NCBI GenBank assembly: GCA_018061265.1
Contig: JAGOUM010000015.1
Span: 1 to 38,532 of the forward strand
Direction: 5' to 3'
DNA length: 38,532 nt
Origin: Rhodoferax sp.
GTDB taxonomy: Bacteria; Pseudomonadota; Gammaproteobacteria; Burkholderiales; Burkholderiaceae_C
The notes under the pieces: generated by a model
What the model saw: only the letters and a program-made list of their open reading frames with translations
Database searches by the model: none
What the model was told of the DNA's origin: nothing
Shown here: in pieces, positions 12,818 to 21,594 of the stretch
Numbering within the stretch: the stretch's first letter is position 1
Layout: every line of letters starts with the position of its first letter
Translations under genes and position numbers: made by a program

Positions 12818-13714
12818 TTACTGCTTTTTAGCCCGCATTGCTGCCGTCGTAATCGCGTCAACAAATACCGGTATCAGCTCATGGGGGATATCGTGGCCCA
12901 TGCCAGGAATAATGCGCAACTCTGCGCCGGGTATCGCCGCCGCAGTGTCACGACCGCCCTCTACCGGAATCACGGGATCCTGCGCGCCATGCAAAACGAC
13001 GGTTGGTGCCACGATACCCGCGCACAAGGCACGCCGGTCTGCGCCACTTGCGATGGCAAGCATTTGACGTGCGACACCTGTCGGATGAAACGAGCGTTGG
13101 ACATCACGACTCGCGGCGTCACGAAGTATCGACGGATCTGTCGGATAGGCGGGGCTGCCGATGCTCTGCCACCAATTGACGCCGCTGGTGACTTTGGCAG
13201 TCTGCGTTGCGGGGGCGGTCATTGTTTGTAGGGACGCTGCTGCAATCGCCGGGCGCGCCTGCGGCAATGCCGGGTTGCCAGTGGTAGACATGATGGACGT
13301 CAATGAAAGCACTCTGGAGCTGTGACGTGCTGCGAGAATCTGGGCAATCATGCCCCCCATCGACGCGCCCACGATATGCGCCGACTTGATGTCGAGTGCA
13401 TCAAGCAATCCGACCGTATCCATCGCCATGTCTTCCAGTGAATATTTTGCCGCGAGGGGTTTACCCATCATGAAGCTCATCGCCAAATCCGCTAAATCGA
13501 GCGTGCCGGTGTGATCCATTTTGGTGGACAACCCGACATCCCGGTTATCGAAACGTATGACCCGATAACCTCGGCTGACCAATTCATCACAGAGAGCCAT
13601 GGGCCAGCGCGTTAATTGACAGCCCAGACCCATGATCAATAGGATAGTCGGGTGCCGTGCGCTTGCGTAACTCTCATATTCGAGTCGGATGCCGTTGGCG
13701 GATACTGAGGACAT
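12818..13714 (-). CDS. Alpha/beta-fold hydrolase
   Basis: This 298-residue hydrolase shows the full fold signature: oxyanion region IMGLGCQLTRW (28-38), the nucleophile elbow GASMGG (about 115-120), an acid in HGAQDPVIP and the catalytic histidine in GMGHDIP. It resembles the esterase / epoxide-hydrolase-like group that cleaves small esters. It runs toward the tetR gene, is not in an obvious operon, and its upstream region lacks the TTGGTT palindrome, so a link to the TetR is only positional. The substrate is unknown. No signal peptide is seen, so it is cytoplasmic. The 256 bases between it and tetR show no gene. Confidence 0.88.
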   Translation of the reverse strand: MSSVSANGIRLEYESYASARHPTILLIMGLGCQLTRWPMALCDELVSRGYRVIRFDNRDVGLSTKMDHTGTLDLADLAMSFMMGKPLAAKYSLEDMAMDTVGLLDALDIKSAHIVGASMGGMIAQILAARHSSRVLSLTSIMSTTGNPALPQARPAIAAASLQTMTAPATQTAKVTSGVNWWQSIGSPAYPTDPSILRDAASRDVQRSFHPTGVARQMLAIASGADRRALCAGIVAPTVVLHGAQDPVIPVEGGRDTAAAIPGAELRIIPGMGHDIPHELIPVFVDAITTAAMRAKKQ

Positions 13715-13921
13715 GATTTGCCTTAATTCACAAGCACTACTTGGGGAAGGGTAGTGACCGACTATTCAATTGGGTCCGTCAATAGCACATTCAAGTGCGT
13801 GGTGACAAACAAGGTTGTACGCGAAACGCAGGATGGTTTAGGCAGCCCGCTGTTTCTGTTGTTTATCATCTGTAATGCCTACGCCCTGGATCCATTCAGG
13901 ACAATGACTCGAAAGTAAGAA

Positions 13922-14566
13922 ATGGATACTTTTTCGTTTTTGGCCATTTCCCATCCGGTCGCGGGAGTAACCTTGTCGCTGGGCGACTTGCTAGGGTTTG
14001 CCACGGGCCTGTTGTGTGTGACTTTAACGGCCCGCGCGCATATCTGGAATTTCCCAGTGGGCATTTTGAACAGTGCCATTTTGGGCTTGGTATTTTTTGA
14101 TCAGCGACTCTTTGCCGACTCGTTGCTGCAGATCGTGTTCATTGCGCTTTCAGCGCTGGGCTGGTACCAGTGGTCCACGCGAGGCAAGACTTCCGTGGCG
14201 CAGTCCTTCAGGGGCACTGGCTGGAAAGAACAGTTAATCCTGGTCATGGTCGCAACCATGGTGGCCCTAGTCTTGTGGCAAGTGTTACTCAAAGTGAAAG
14301 GGAGCGCTCCGCCGCTGGACGCCTTGATTACCGCGCTTAGTTTGTGCGCGCAATGGCAGTTGAACCGGCGCCAGGCCTCCAGCTGGCTGTGGTGGATTGC
14401 GGTGGACCTGATTTCGGTGCCCTTGTACTGGAGCCGCGAGTTGTACCTGATCTCGGGCTTGTACGTTGTCTTTTTGGGGATCTGTGTTCAAGGCTGGATG
14501 CATTGGCGACGACTTGCCACATCGCAGGTGCCTTGTGCGCCGACCGGCCGCGAAAGTCTGGCATGA
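13922..14566 (+). CDS. pnuC: Nicotinamide riboside transporter PnuC
   Basis: This 214-residue membrane protein has about seven hydrophobic segments and PnuC landmarks: NFPVGILNSAI (about 42-52), the LQIVFIALSALGWYQW block and WLWWIAVDLISVPLYW near the C-terminus. PnuC admits nicotinamide riboside by facilitated diffusion, and uptake is driven by phosphorylation inside the cell. The following gene carries that kinase, and the two overlap by 4 bases (ATGA), so they form a coupled uptake unit. I checked the 200 bases upstream and found neither an NrtR-like palindrome nor an NAD-II riboswitch-like fold. Confidence 0.93.
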   Translation: MDTFSFLAISHPVAGVTLSLGDLLGFATGLLCVTLTARAHIWNFPVGILNSAILGLVFFDQRLFADSLLQIVFIALSALGWYQWSTRGKTSVAQSFRGTGWKEQLILVMVATMVALVLWQVLLKVKGSAPPLDALITALSLCAQWQLNRRQASSWLWWIAVDLISVPLYWSRELYLISGLYVVFLGICVQGWMHWRRLATSQVPCAPTGRESLA

Positions 14567-15696
14567 ATCGCACGATTTACCAGCATGGCTTGGTGATTGG
14601 CAAGTTCTATCCGCCCCACCTTGGCCATGAATACCTGATTCGAACTGCGGCGGCCCATTGCAAATGCGTCACCGTGGCGGTGCTAGGGTCCAGCGTGGAG
14701 TCTTTGTCGATTGCCCAGCGCGTGCAATGGCTGCAAATGGCATTCGCGGCGTACCCGCAGTTACGTATCGTGGGTGAACTCGATGACGTCGCGGTGGACT
14801 ACGACAACCCCGCCATCTGGCAAGCCCATGTGGACCTCATGCGCCAAGCCGTGCAGCGCGCGGACGCCGCCTTTGGAACGGCCCCGCCAGTGGACGCGGT
14901 ATTCACTTCAGAGGGCTACGGAGATGAGTTGGCGCGCCGGTTTTCTTGCGACCATGTAGGCTTGGACCAAACTCGTGCGCTGTACCCCACCTCGGGCACG
15001 GCTGTGCGTAGTGATGTCTGCGCGCAGAGGGAAATGCTGTCACCCACCGTGCAAGCTGGCCTGGCACTGCGCGTGGTGGTGGTGGGTGCAGAGTCGAGCG
15101 GCACCACCACACTCAGCTGCGATCTGGTCAATGCCCTGCGCGCTCGCGGCGGGGTGTGGGCGCGTACGCAGTGGGTGGCCGAGTTTGGGCGGGAGTACAG
15201 CGCCAATCTGCTGGCGTTGGCGCGCGCCAAAAAAGACGGTGCGACAGTGACCGATATCGACTGGTGCACACAGGATTTTTCACAAGTGGCTGGCGAACAA
15301 TGCTGGCGTGAGGAAACCGCAGCGCGCCATGGCAGCCCTATTTTGGTGTGCGACACCGACGCTTGGGCGACTTTGGTTTGGCATGAACGATACATGGGCT
15401 GCGCCAGTGCCGAGGTACAGGCTTTGGCCCACGCCATGCCGCCGCGCGCGCTTTATGTGCTGACCAGTGATGTGGATGTGCCGTTTGAGGACGATGGGTT
15501 GCGCGATGGCAAACATTTGCGTGCCTGGATGACGCAACGCTTTCGCACCCTGCTGCAGCAACAACCCGTGCCGTGGGTAGAACTTTGCGGCACGCCCCAA
15601 GTCCGCTGTGCGGCAGCGCTGGCGGCCATCGATGCAGCGGCCCTCAAGGCGTGGCAGTTTGCCGCGCCTCTGGACGCTTCCTTCAATAGCGCATGA
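14563..15696 (+). CDS. nadR: NadR-like NMN adenylyltransferase / ribosylnicotinamide kinase
   Basis: This 377-residue bifunctional enzyme turns imported nicotinamide riboside into NMN and then NAD+. The adenylyltransferase half has GKFYPPHLGH (13-22) and TSGTAVRSD (143-151). The kinase half has the P-loop GAESSGTT (175-182). The helix-turn-helix repressor domain at the N-terminus of enterobacterial NadR is absent, so it is an enzyme only. The start is ATG 14563, overlapping the pnuC stop; a longer frame from 14344 lies within pnuC and is rejected. It is the second NMN adenylyltransferase of the window beside NadM at 21595. Confidence 0.93.
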   Translation: MNRTIYQHGLVIGKFYPPHLGHEYLIRTAAAHCKCVTVAVLGSSVESLSIAQRVQWLQMAFAAYPQLRIVGELDDVAVDYDNPAIWQAHVDLMRQAVQRADAAFGTAPPVDAVFTSEGYGDELARRFSCDHVGLDQTRALYPTSGTAVRSDVCAQREMLSPTVQAGLALRVVVVGAESSGTTTLSCDLVNALRARGGVWARTQWVAEFGREYSANLLALARAKKDGATVTDIDWCTQDFSQVAGEQCWREETAARHGSPILVCDTDAWATLVWHERYMGCASAEVQALAHAMPPRALYVLTSDVDVPFEDDGLRDGKHLRAWMTQRFRTLLQQQPVPWVELCGTPQVRCAAALAAIDAAALKAWQFAAPLDASFNSA

Positions 15697-15971
15697 AAGC
15701 AGACGCGCTCACCCGATGGAAATCGACACATTGCACCGCCAACTTTCGGAATTCACGCTTTGATGCGATCCCATGTGAGATCAAACTTCTGTAGGTATTT
15801 GCGCCGACGGTCGGCGTCGTTGACCACGCTGCGCTGGGTAACGCTTTGTTGAGGTCGATGAGCCAAGCGTCTGCGCTTATGACCAACCCATCCTTATCTT
15901 CATTCTCAACCGAGACAGTTGACAGCGCCACTGGGAAGCTACCTAGAAAAAAGGACAGGAGGGGATAAAAT
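15697..15971. other. Intergenic, nothing recognised
   Basis: 275 bases between nadR and the next gene. No gene, repeat or terminator is convincing. The end carries the strong ribosome site of the next gene. Confidence 0.5.
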
Positions 15972-16499
15972 TTGAGCTGCCAGACTCAAAAAATACTTAT
16001 GCGAAAGTCCCATCAATCATCAGCCCAGACCGGGTTGAACTCTGTGAGTGTCGGACCGTTGACGATGGCCAGAGCGATGCTCACTACCTTGGTGATGCGT
16101 ACCCAACAAAATTTTCAGATTGCCCGCAAAATTGCAGCCTTGGTGGAGTCTGTGGAGAAATTGGAGGATCGTTTTAATGTGACCATGACGCCTGAAGTCG
16201 TGCCCCAGTGTCCGGCAATTCTCTATATGGCAGTGGGGAAAGAAAACGTTGCCATGAAAAGCGTTATGTCGGTTGAGAAAACCGATCAAAGTGTACTCAT
16301 CAGCCTCAAATTCGACGCCTACCTGCTCGAACGCGCCTCGATGTCGCGCTCAGGTCCATTGGTGTCCCGCATGGCCAGCCACTTTAATTCAAAAATTCGA
16401 ATCAATTTGCGCGAGACCGTTGAGTCGGAGATTGCTGGTGCGCCAGTTGTGACACGCCTGCGTCTTTCTGACCTTGCCGCTGTTCCGTGTAGCTCTTAG
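15972..16499 (+). CDS. Hypothetical protein (175 aa, TTG start)
   Basis: I do not recognise this protein. TTG at 15972 is preceded at ideal spacing by AGGAGG (15957-15962), the best ribosome site in this part of the window, which supports translation and the TTG start. An internal ATG at 16002 lacks such a site. The product is mixed alpha/beta and soluble, with no signal or membrane segment. It has a basic C-terminal region (FNSKIRINLRETVESE) and a possible coiled stretch near residues 45-68. It stands alone between nadR and IS debris, so it may be the remaining cargo of a mobile element. Confidence 0.5.
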   Translation: MSCQTQKILMRKSHQSSAQTGLNSVSVGPLTMARAMLTTLVMRTQQNFQIARKIAALVESVEKLEDRFNVTMTPEVVPQCPAILYMAVGKENVAMKSVMSVEKTDQSVLISLKFDAYLLERASMSRSGPLVSRMASHFNSKIRINLRETVESEIAGAPVVTRLRLSDLAAVPCSS

Positions 16500-16507
16500 C
16501 CTTCGGA

Positions 16508-16570
16508 TTACGCGGCCTTTTTACGCTGTGCCTCGTACCAGTGGTTCTCATATTGCATTGGGCTGACTTG
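16508..16570 (-). pseudogene. IS3-family transposase C-terminal scrap
   Basis: The minus strand reads SPMQYENHWYEAQRKKAA and a stop, which matches the conserved end of IS3-family OrfB transposases (SP-QYEN-W-AQ-KKAA). Only 20 codons survive and no other part of the element is visible. Confidence 0.7.
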
Positions 16571-16721
16571 AAGGCAATAACGCCACCGACCGCGATGGTC
16601 GGATGCGTGAAGTTGAAAGTGGACGATTTATAAAACTTGTACCGGTGCCCGGTAGGCTTGGTAAGCGATGATGGCAATCATCGCGACTCCAACCAAGGGC
16701 AGTCACCATAGAAGCCAAGCC

Positions 16722-17228
16722 TTACGTCGCTACGCCAGCGGCGAACCGCTGTAAGCGCTCCCCCTCGGCCCGGGCCTCGGCCAGCAACTGGTTCCAATCG
16801 TCCGGCGGATGACCGCTTGCCAGCATCTTGCGAAACACCCGGTAAGCGTCGTCGCCGCTCTCATAGGCGCGCTTGGTATCCTCGTCGTTGACCCATGCGA
16901 ACACGATCACTTTGGTGGGCGCGTGATAGCGAAAGAACAGGCGGTACTGTTGGAAAAATTTCGCCCGCAACCAGTGCTTGTGGTCGTCGCCCAAGGTGCC
17001 GCCTTGGCGGTATTCAGGACGGGCTGGGTCTTGGGGGACGACGTCGAAAGCGAGTTTGGTGATTGCCGCCAGTCGCTTGCTGGCGTTCTTCTTCACGTAC
17101 CCGGCCGGATCCTTCTGTTTCAAGGCATCGACCTGTTGCGCCAGCGCTTCAATTTGTGCGAGAAACAGCGGGTGGGCAAAGATCGTCCAGCCGTGAATGA
17201 TCAGGGGCGCGGGTTTGTCCGTGCTCAT
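16722..17228 (-). CDS. yhaV: YhaV-family toxin (mRNA interferase)
   Basis: This 168-residue toxin has the YhaV pattern: HGWTIFAHPLFLAQIEALA at the N-terminus and RLFFRYH followed by KVIVFAWVNDEDTKRAYES in the RelE-like core. YhaV cuts mRNA during translation and is held by PrlF. It follows prlF with a 4-base overlap, the standard antitoxin-first order. Length is a little above the E. coli protein. The reading frame is intact, so the pair may be active. Confidence 0.9.
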   Translation of the reverse strand: MSTDKPAPLIIHGWTIFAHPLFLAQIEALAQQVDALKQKDPAGYVKKNASKRLAAITKLAFDVVPQDPARPEYRQGGTLGDDHKHWLRAKFFQQYRLFFRYHAPTKVIVFAWVNDEDTKRAYESGDDAYRVFRKMLASGHPPDDWNQLLAEARAEGERLQRFAAGVAT

Positions 17229-17554
17229 TCATCGTCTGCCGACAGGGCTGCATCAAGATCGACCTCGATGCCACCGACCAGCGCCTGGAGCCGTTGGACA
17301 AGGCCCGCATCCATCGCCTGCAGGCGCTCAGGATGGCTGGCAATGTCGCGGGCCAGAAAGCCCAGGAACTGACCGAGCACCGGGTCGTCACTTTCGTGGC
17401 TTGCAGCGCGGGTCAGTACCACCTCGCCACTGGGGCGGATGCTGTAGTGAATCTTGTCGCGCTTGCCCAGCCGCAGGGCGCGACGCACCGTTTCCGGTAC
17501 CGTGGTCTGGTAACGGTCGGTCAACGTGGATTCGACGTCGATGGTGGCAGGCAT
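17225..17554 (-). CDS. prlF: PrlF-family antitoxin
   Basis: This 109-residue protein starts with a SpoVT/AbrB-like swapped-hairpin DNA-binding domain (DRYQTTVPETVRRALRLGKR) followed by a helical part that binds the toxin. PrlF inhibits YhaV and represses the operon. GGAGAT lies 5 bases before ATG 17554. The upstream 390 bases hold inverted repeats but no gene. Confidence 0.88.
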   Translation of the reverse strand: MPATIDVESTLTDRYQTTVPETVRRALRLGKRDKIHYSIRPSGEVVLTRAASHESDDPVLGQFLGFLARDIASHPERLQAMDAGLVQRLQALVGGIEVDLDAALSADDE

Positions 17555-17944
17555 GGCGATCTCCGGTCAAAGGATGGATGTCTTGTATGGTAATGCAATC
17601 GCATTGCCTGCGATTGCTGCCATCCTGTCCGGAGCTTCGGAGGGCGGCAACAATACAAGGGTAACGACTTTACTTCAATTGAGATTGAAGTACTGTTGTT
17701 TCGAAATCCATCCTGCGATCGGATTCTCCCTCTGAAGCGGACAATTGCGGGAGAAACAACTTTAGTTCGCATGACACATGCCCCAAAATATGCTGTGCTG
17801 CGCATTTTTGGAAAGTAAAGTTAGTCAAGCCCGAGCTACATCAAGACGTCCTTTCAGGACGTGGTACCTAGGTTAGATAGGCTCATGACACTCGGCAATA
17901 CCTGCCATAGAAGGCATCCCTTTGGCTCCACTCGCCCGGACTAG
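17555..17944. other. Intergenic with inverted repeats
   Basis: 390 bases between two toxin-antitoxin pairs contain a perfect 9-bp inverted repeat (tacttcaat/attgaagta at 17671-17679 and 17684-17692) and a 7-bp hairpin (ACGTCCT/AGGACGT at 17846-17852 and 17856-17862). No gene is seen. The first may be a distant regulatory site or the trace of an element end. Confidence 0.5.
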
Positions 17945-18271
17945 TCACGCTACCGCAGCGGACCCAAGGTCACCAAAGTTGCTGATTTTGACCGCGCCAT
18001 CCGGAAAGCGCGCAATCACGTCCAACTGCCCACCCATCGCTTCAATGTGACTGCGCAGGGTTGATAAATACATGTCCGTGCGCTTTTCCATTTTGGCGAT
18101 AGACGGCTGCTGGACGTGCAGCACCTCGGCCAGCATCTTTTGGGACAGGCCACGCGCTTGTCGTAATTCGTTGAGTGGCATTTCGGCAAGCATCGCTTGC
18201 GCCTTGGCCGCTGCCCTCGCTTGGGCCTGGGGCGCCATGCGCGAGCGCAAGTCAGAGAATTTGTTTGCCAT
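17945..18271 (-). CDS. HigA-like antitoxin with helix-turn-helix
   Basis: This 108-residue XRE-type regulator has a helix-turn-helix at about 33-72 (LNELRQARGLSQKMLAEVLH, VQQPSIAKMEKR). Such antitoxins follow their toxin gene in HigBA-like modules; here it overlaps the toxin end by 20 bases. The N-terminal KFSDLRSRM start is typical of the family. It likely represses the pair through a palindrome upstream of the toxin gene. Confidence 0.85.
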   Translation of the reverse strand: MANKFSDLRSRMAPQAQARAAAKAQAMLAEMPLNELRQARGLSQKMLAEVLHVQQPSIAKMEKRTDMYLSTLRSHIEAMGGQLDVIARFPDGAVKISNFGDLGSAAVA

Positions 18272-18629
18272 TTATCAGTCCTTCCTTCCGAAGTTGCTCT
18301 ATGTGTTCATCGTAGAGTCCGTCCGCAATCGGGATGTGTACGTCATACCACCGGTCGTCCCCAGTCTTGTCGCCTCCGATCAGCAAGATGGCCGAACGTC
18401 TAGGGTCAAACGCATATAGGGTTCGATACGGTCGCCCATCGTGCTGCGTGCGCAATTCACGCATATGGCTGTGTTTCGATCCGTTAACCCCGCTGCTGTG
18501 AGGAAACCCCAAATTTGGGCCTCGATCCTCCAGCAAGCGCACGGATGCATCCAGAGACTCTTGTTCATCTTCAGACAGACCGTTCCACCACTTGCCGAAT
18601 TCGTCTGTGTACTCAACATCCCAAATCAT
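18252..18629 (-). CDS. RelE/HigB-like toxin
   Basis: This 125-residue toxin starts with MIWDVEYTDEFGKWWNGLS and contains HSHMRELR followed by RPYRTLYAFDPRRSAILLIGGDKTGDDRWYD. That is the gp49/HigB-like arrangement of ribosome-dependent RNases. It is upstream of its antitoxin, the order of HigBA modules. A GGAATATTCC palindrome (18650-18659) lies in the promoter region. The frame is intact. Confidence 0.85.
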   Translation of the reverse strand: MIWDVEYTDEFGKWWNGLSEDEQESLDASVRLLEDRGPNLGFPHSSGVNGSKHSHMRELRTQHDGRPYRTLYAFDPRRSAILLIGGDKTGDDRWYDVHIPIADGLYDEHIEQLRKEGLINGKQIL

Positions 18630-18649
18630 GCGATAAGTATAGCCTCCAT

Positions 18650-18659
18650 GGAATATTCC
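18650..18659. promoter_or_regulatory. Palindrome upstream of HigB-like toxin
   Basis: GGAATATTCC is a perfect 10-bp palindrome 21 bases before the toxin start; a further half (TGGAATA) follows nearby. It is a probable operator for the antitoxin. Confidence 0.5.
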
Positions 18660-18709
18660 GTCAATGGAATAAGGTAGAGCTAAAAAAATGCGCTATCCTG
18701 CCCCTCCAT

Positions 18710-18876
18710 TCATGGTCGCGCCGCAAACGCATCCCCCATCTGCCTAGCCCGTTTGACCTCGTCAGTGTGCAGGTAGATCGACGTGGTGGCCACCGACGCG
18801 TGCCGTAAATTGTCTCGAACGGTGGTCAGCTCAGCGCCACGTGCTAGTGCGTGAGTGGCATGTGTGTGGCGCCTAT
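18710..18876 (-). pseudogene. Tyrosine recombinase C-terminal fragment
   Basis: The minus strand reads HTHATHALARGAELTTVRDN, then LRHASVATTSIYLHTDEVKR up to a stop at 18710-18712. This is the end of a phage/transposon integrase containing the RHxxATH region and the catalytic tyrosine (SIYLH). The N-terminal part is lost at 18876, where the sequence enters an inverted repeat. Confidence 0.75.
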
Positions 18877-18900
18877 GTCGTTAGAGAGATAGGCGCCACA
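18865..18900. repeat. 12-bp inverted repeat joining two recombinase fragments
   Basis: TGTGGCGCCTAT (18865-18876) and its exact reverse complement (18889-18900) flank a 12-base spacer. Each arm codes for the conserved RH of a recombinase active site, read outward in opposite directions. Confidence 0.7.
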
Positions 18901-19085
18901 GCTATGCAACCCACCTGATCGAGTCCGGGGTTGACCTGCTGGAGGTGCAGAAGATTCTGGGTCATTACTCCATTCTGACCACCGCCCGCTATACCCATCT
19001 GACCAGCCACACCAACGACTAGGCCAACGCGCGCATCGAGGCCTTGATGAGCCGCTTCAATATCGATTGGGGGGTAGTCAAATGA
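18889..19085 (+). pseudogene. IS91-associated tyrosine recombinase fragment
   Basis: The plus strand reads [20 protein letters not shown] then [19 protein letters not shown], which is the C-terminal catalytic part of the integrase usually encoded before an IS91-type transposase. A TAG at 19020-19022 interrupts the frame, after which it continues 20 codons (ANARIEALMSRFNIDWGVVK) to TGA 19083-19085, overlapping the transposase start. So it is both N-truncated and amber-interrupted. Confidence 0.75.
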
Positions 19086-20206
19086 TCACCATGGCTAACA
19101 TCATCGGGCGCTTTGGAGCAGACTACTTGGCGCAGTACGGTGCCAGCGTGTTGCCCAGTCAGCGCCAAGCAATCATAGCCATGAAGAACTGTCGCTCTAT
19201 GCTGGGCCCAGGCATGTTGGCCCAGTGTGGTGACTGTGGCGGGCAGCGCGTGGTGCCGCATTCCTGTGGGCACCGCAATTGCCCGCACTGTCAGCACTTT
19301 GAGAGCCAGCGCTGTATTGAGCGACAAACGCAGGCCTTGGTGCCGGGCAGCTACTTCCTGATCACCTTCACCTTGCCCGCTGAGCTGCGAACCCTGGTTT
19401 GGCAGCATCAGCGCCTGCTGTATGCCGCCTTGATGGAGTGCGCCTGGGAGACGCTGCGCACGTTCAGCCTAAACCACCGGCAATTGCAGGGCAGTGCCGG
19501 TGCGGTGGCGGTGCTGCACACGCATTCACGCAAACTCGACTTTCACCCGCATGTGCATGTGGCGATGCCAGCGGCGGCACTGGATGCCAACAAGGGCCTG
19601 TGGCGCACACTGAGAAAGACGTCCAAAGGAGGCGGCTATTTGTTCAACCATGAGGCACTGGCCAAGGTGTTTCGGGCCAAGTTCTTGGCCGCCGTGGCTG
19701 AGTTGGGGTTGCAGTTGCCACCGGACTTGCCCGATGCGTGGGTGGTGGACTGCAAGTGTGTGGGCAACGGCGAAAAGGCATTGGTCTATCTGGGGCGCTA
19801 TTTGTACCGGGGGGTGATTCAGGAGAAAGATATTTTGCGCTGTGAGAGCGGCCAAGTCACCTACCGCTGGCGGGATAGCAAAACCAAAAAGCAAGAACAA
19901 CGCACTGTCAGTGGGGTCGAGTTTTTACGGCTGGTGCTGCAGCACGTGTTGCCCAAGGGTTTCAGGCGGGCACGCAATTATGGTTTTTTGCACCCCAACA
20001 GCAAACGCTTGATTGCGTTGCTGCGGCTGCTGGTGTTCAAGACTTGCAATAAGGCTTGCGCCCCATCCGCACCAGTGGCCCCAACTGAGCGGCCCAAGCT
20101 GCTTTGCCGCTGCTGCGGCGCTGCCATGGCCATTGTGCGCAGGCGTATCTTGCCGGTGATCGCGCCGCCGACAGGCACCAACCGTGAGGGCACGGCAGCG
20201 ACGTAA
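19082..20206 (+). mobile_element. IS91-family Y2 transposase
   Basis: This 374-residue rolling-circle transposase has an N-terminal zinc-finger array (CGDCG, HSCGHRNCPHC), the HUH motif in FHPHVHV and the two-tyrosine active site YLGRYLYR (about residues 238-245). The C-terminal region has another cysteine cluster (CRCCGAAM). The reading frame is intact, starting at ATG 19082 directly over the recombinase stop. IS91-type elements lack terminal inverted repeats, and I could not identify the ori/ter ends. It probably brought or captured the neighbouring toxin-antitoxin genes. Confidence 0.88.
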
Positions 20207-20479
20207 ACCGCAAGAATCAAATCCCAGCGCATCAGTGCCCAACGGGTGCTGTGGCGAGGCTCGGTCAAAAACAGCACAACTGGGCTGATTGGGTCAGGAA
20301 AAATGCCAGTTTTGGCAGCGCGCCATTGCAATGATGGCTTAAATCATCGCCACCGGCGGGCTTGGATCATCCTAGGCTGCGCTGCGGGCGGTGTGGCGTA
20401 AGAAGATATTTTCAGAAAGAGGTAGGTCTGACCGGGCTCGTCCAACAACCGGTTCAGATCGTGGCTCCGCACGATCTAA
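20207..20479. other. IS91 downstream flank
   Basis: This should hold the 3' end (ori) of the IS91-type element. No recognised terminal hairpin or gene could be assigned. Confidence 0.4.
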
Positions 20480-20670
20480 CCTTACTCGTTATGAGTTCTC
20501 GACCTTGTGGTGGAATTTGCACCGCCTGTCCTGCTATATCGACAACAACGCCGGTACACTCGTGAACTATGGCGCTCGCTACCACAAGGGGTTGCCGATC
20601 AGTAGCAGCATTGCTGAATCTGCAGTGAACTAGGTTGTCAGCCATCGCATGGCCAAGATGCCGTGCGCGA
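20480..20670 (+). pseudogene. ISKra4-family transposase C-terminal fragment
   Basis: The frame reads CYIDNNAGTLVNYGARYHKG, then LPISSSIAESAVN, stop, VVSHRMAKM. This matches the end of ISKra4-type transposases (NYG-R---G-PIS-S-AESAVN-V-S-RMAKK). A TAG at 20631-20633 replaces a sense codon, and the frame is lost soon after. Confidence 0.72.
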
Positions 20671-20775
20671 ACTCGTCGCCCTCACGCTAGGCCGCTTGAT
20701 TTGGCCTCCCACGGTTTGGATCGCTCTCTTTGACAATTGGCGACGAGATCGACTAAACACTCTGGTACGAATCGT

Positions 20776-21474
20776 TTAAATGAGATATTTGACCAACCGA
20801 GTGACAAAGGTCGGCGGCATACTGCTAGGATTGACTCCCACCAAAAAACGCTGGCTCACTTGGTAGGACGCTAGTAACTTTGCAAGGCTCGGATACCTGC
20901 GCTCTACGCTTGGCCAGCCCATGGTGGGGAACAGGCTGATGTGACCGCCTGGCACCAACACGCGATCAAACTCCGTAAAAATTCGGACCAAAAGCGTCTC
21001 GTCCTGAATCCAGGCAAACAGCAGCCAGCAAGAAAGAATGAGGTCCACGGACTGGTCTGCAAATGGCAAATTATCGGCAAAGGCAGCAATGGCTTTTTCC
21101 TGGCCAGGCATGTCAGCACGAGGCATGCTGGTGGCGCCAGTGGCCACGGATTTCAAGCGATCAAACAGGCCAAATTTGAATCCATCGGCCAATTTCGGGT
21201 CGATACCGTAAAAGTCGACGCCACTGCGACGACACACCTGAAACATGGAGTCTTCGGTAAACGGCGTCAACCCGCAGCCGATGTCAACGACGCGTTTTGA
21301 CGCCAAGGAACTCAAGACATCGGCCTGACAGGCATCTTCAAAAAATACTTTTCGATAAAATTCGAATGGGCGCGCGGTGCTGATCACCGGCAAATGCATG
21401 GCCTTGAAAAGCCTGAGGTTGGCACCCATGACTTTAAAGCTGATGTCGGACAACGCCACTTGGTAACGCAACAT
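20776..21474 (-). CDS. SAM-dependent methyltransferase
   Basis: This 232-residue class I methyltransferase has motif I VVDIGCGLTPF (62-72), motif II FYGIDPK, motif IV LPFADQSVDLILSCWLL and post-motif RVLVPGGHIS. Fold and order are typical of small-molecule methyltransferases. It is the last gene of the leftward pncB-nadE-nadM group, 120 bases after nadM, and may be co-transcribed. Nicotinamide or nicotinate methylation is possible given the context, but nothing in the sequence shows the substrate. Confidence 0.82.
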   Translation of the reverse strand: MLRYQVALSDISFKVMGANLRLFKAMHLPVISTARPFEFYRKVFFEDACQADVLSSLASKRVVDIGCGLTPFTEDSMFQVCRRSGVDFYGIDPKLADGFKFGLFDRLKSVATGATSMPRADMPGQEKAIAAFADNLPFADQSVDLILSCWLLFAWIQDETLLVRIFTEFDRVLVPGGHISLFPTMGWPSVERRYPSLAKLLASYQVSQRFLVGVNPSSMPPTFVTRLVKYLI

Positions 21475-21594
21475 GGGAGATTCCTTGGCAGGTGCGGCAG
21501 AAAATACAACCGTTTCACTCTAAGCATCCTACTGCAGCACATTGATGGGTTTTGGGCGACCAGAGAGACAGCCATAATCCTGGCGTCCATTCCA

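Noticed and set aside
13722-13921. NAD-II riboswitch or NrtR site before pnuC
   Set aside because: Neither the conserved fold nor the 21-bp palindrome could be found in this stretch.
14344-14562. Longer start for nadR
   Set aside because: This segment lies within pnuC in another frame; the ATGA overlap at 14563 is the natural start.
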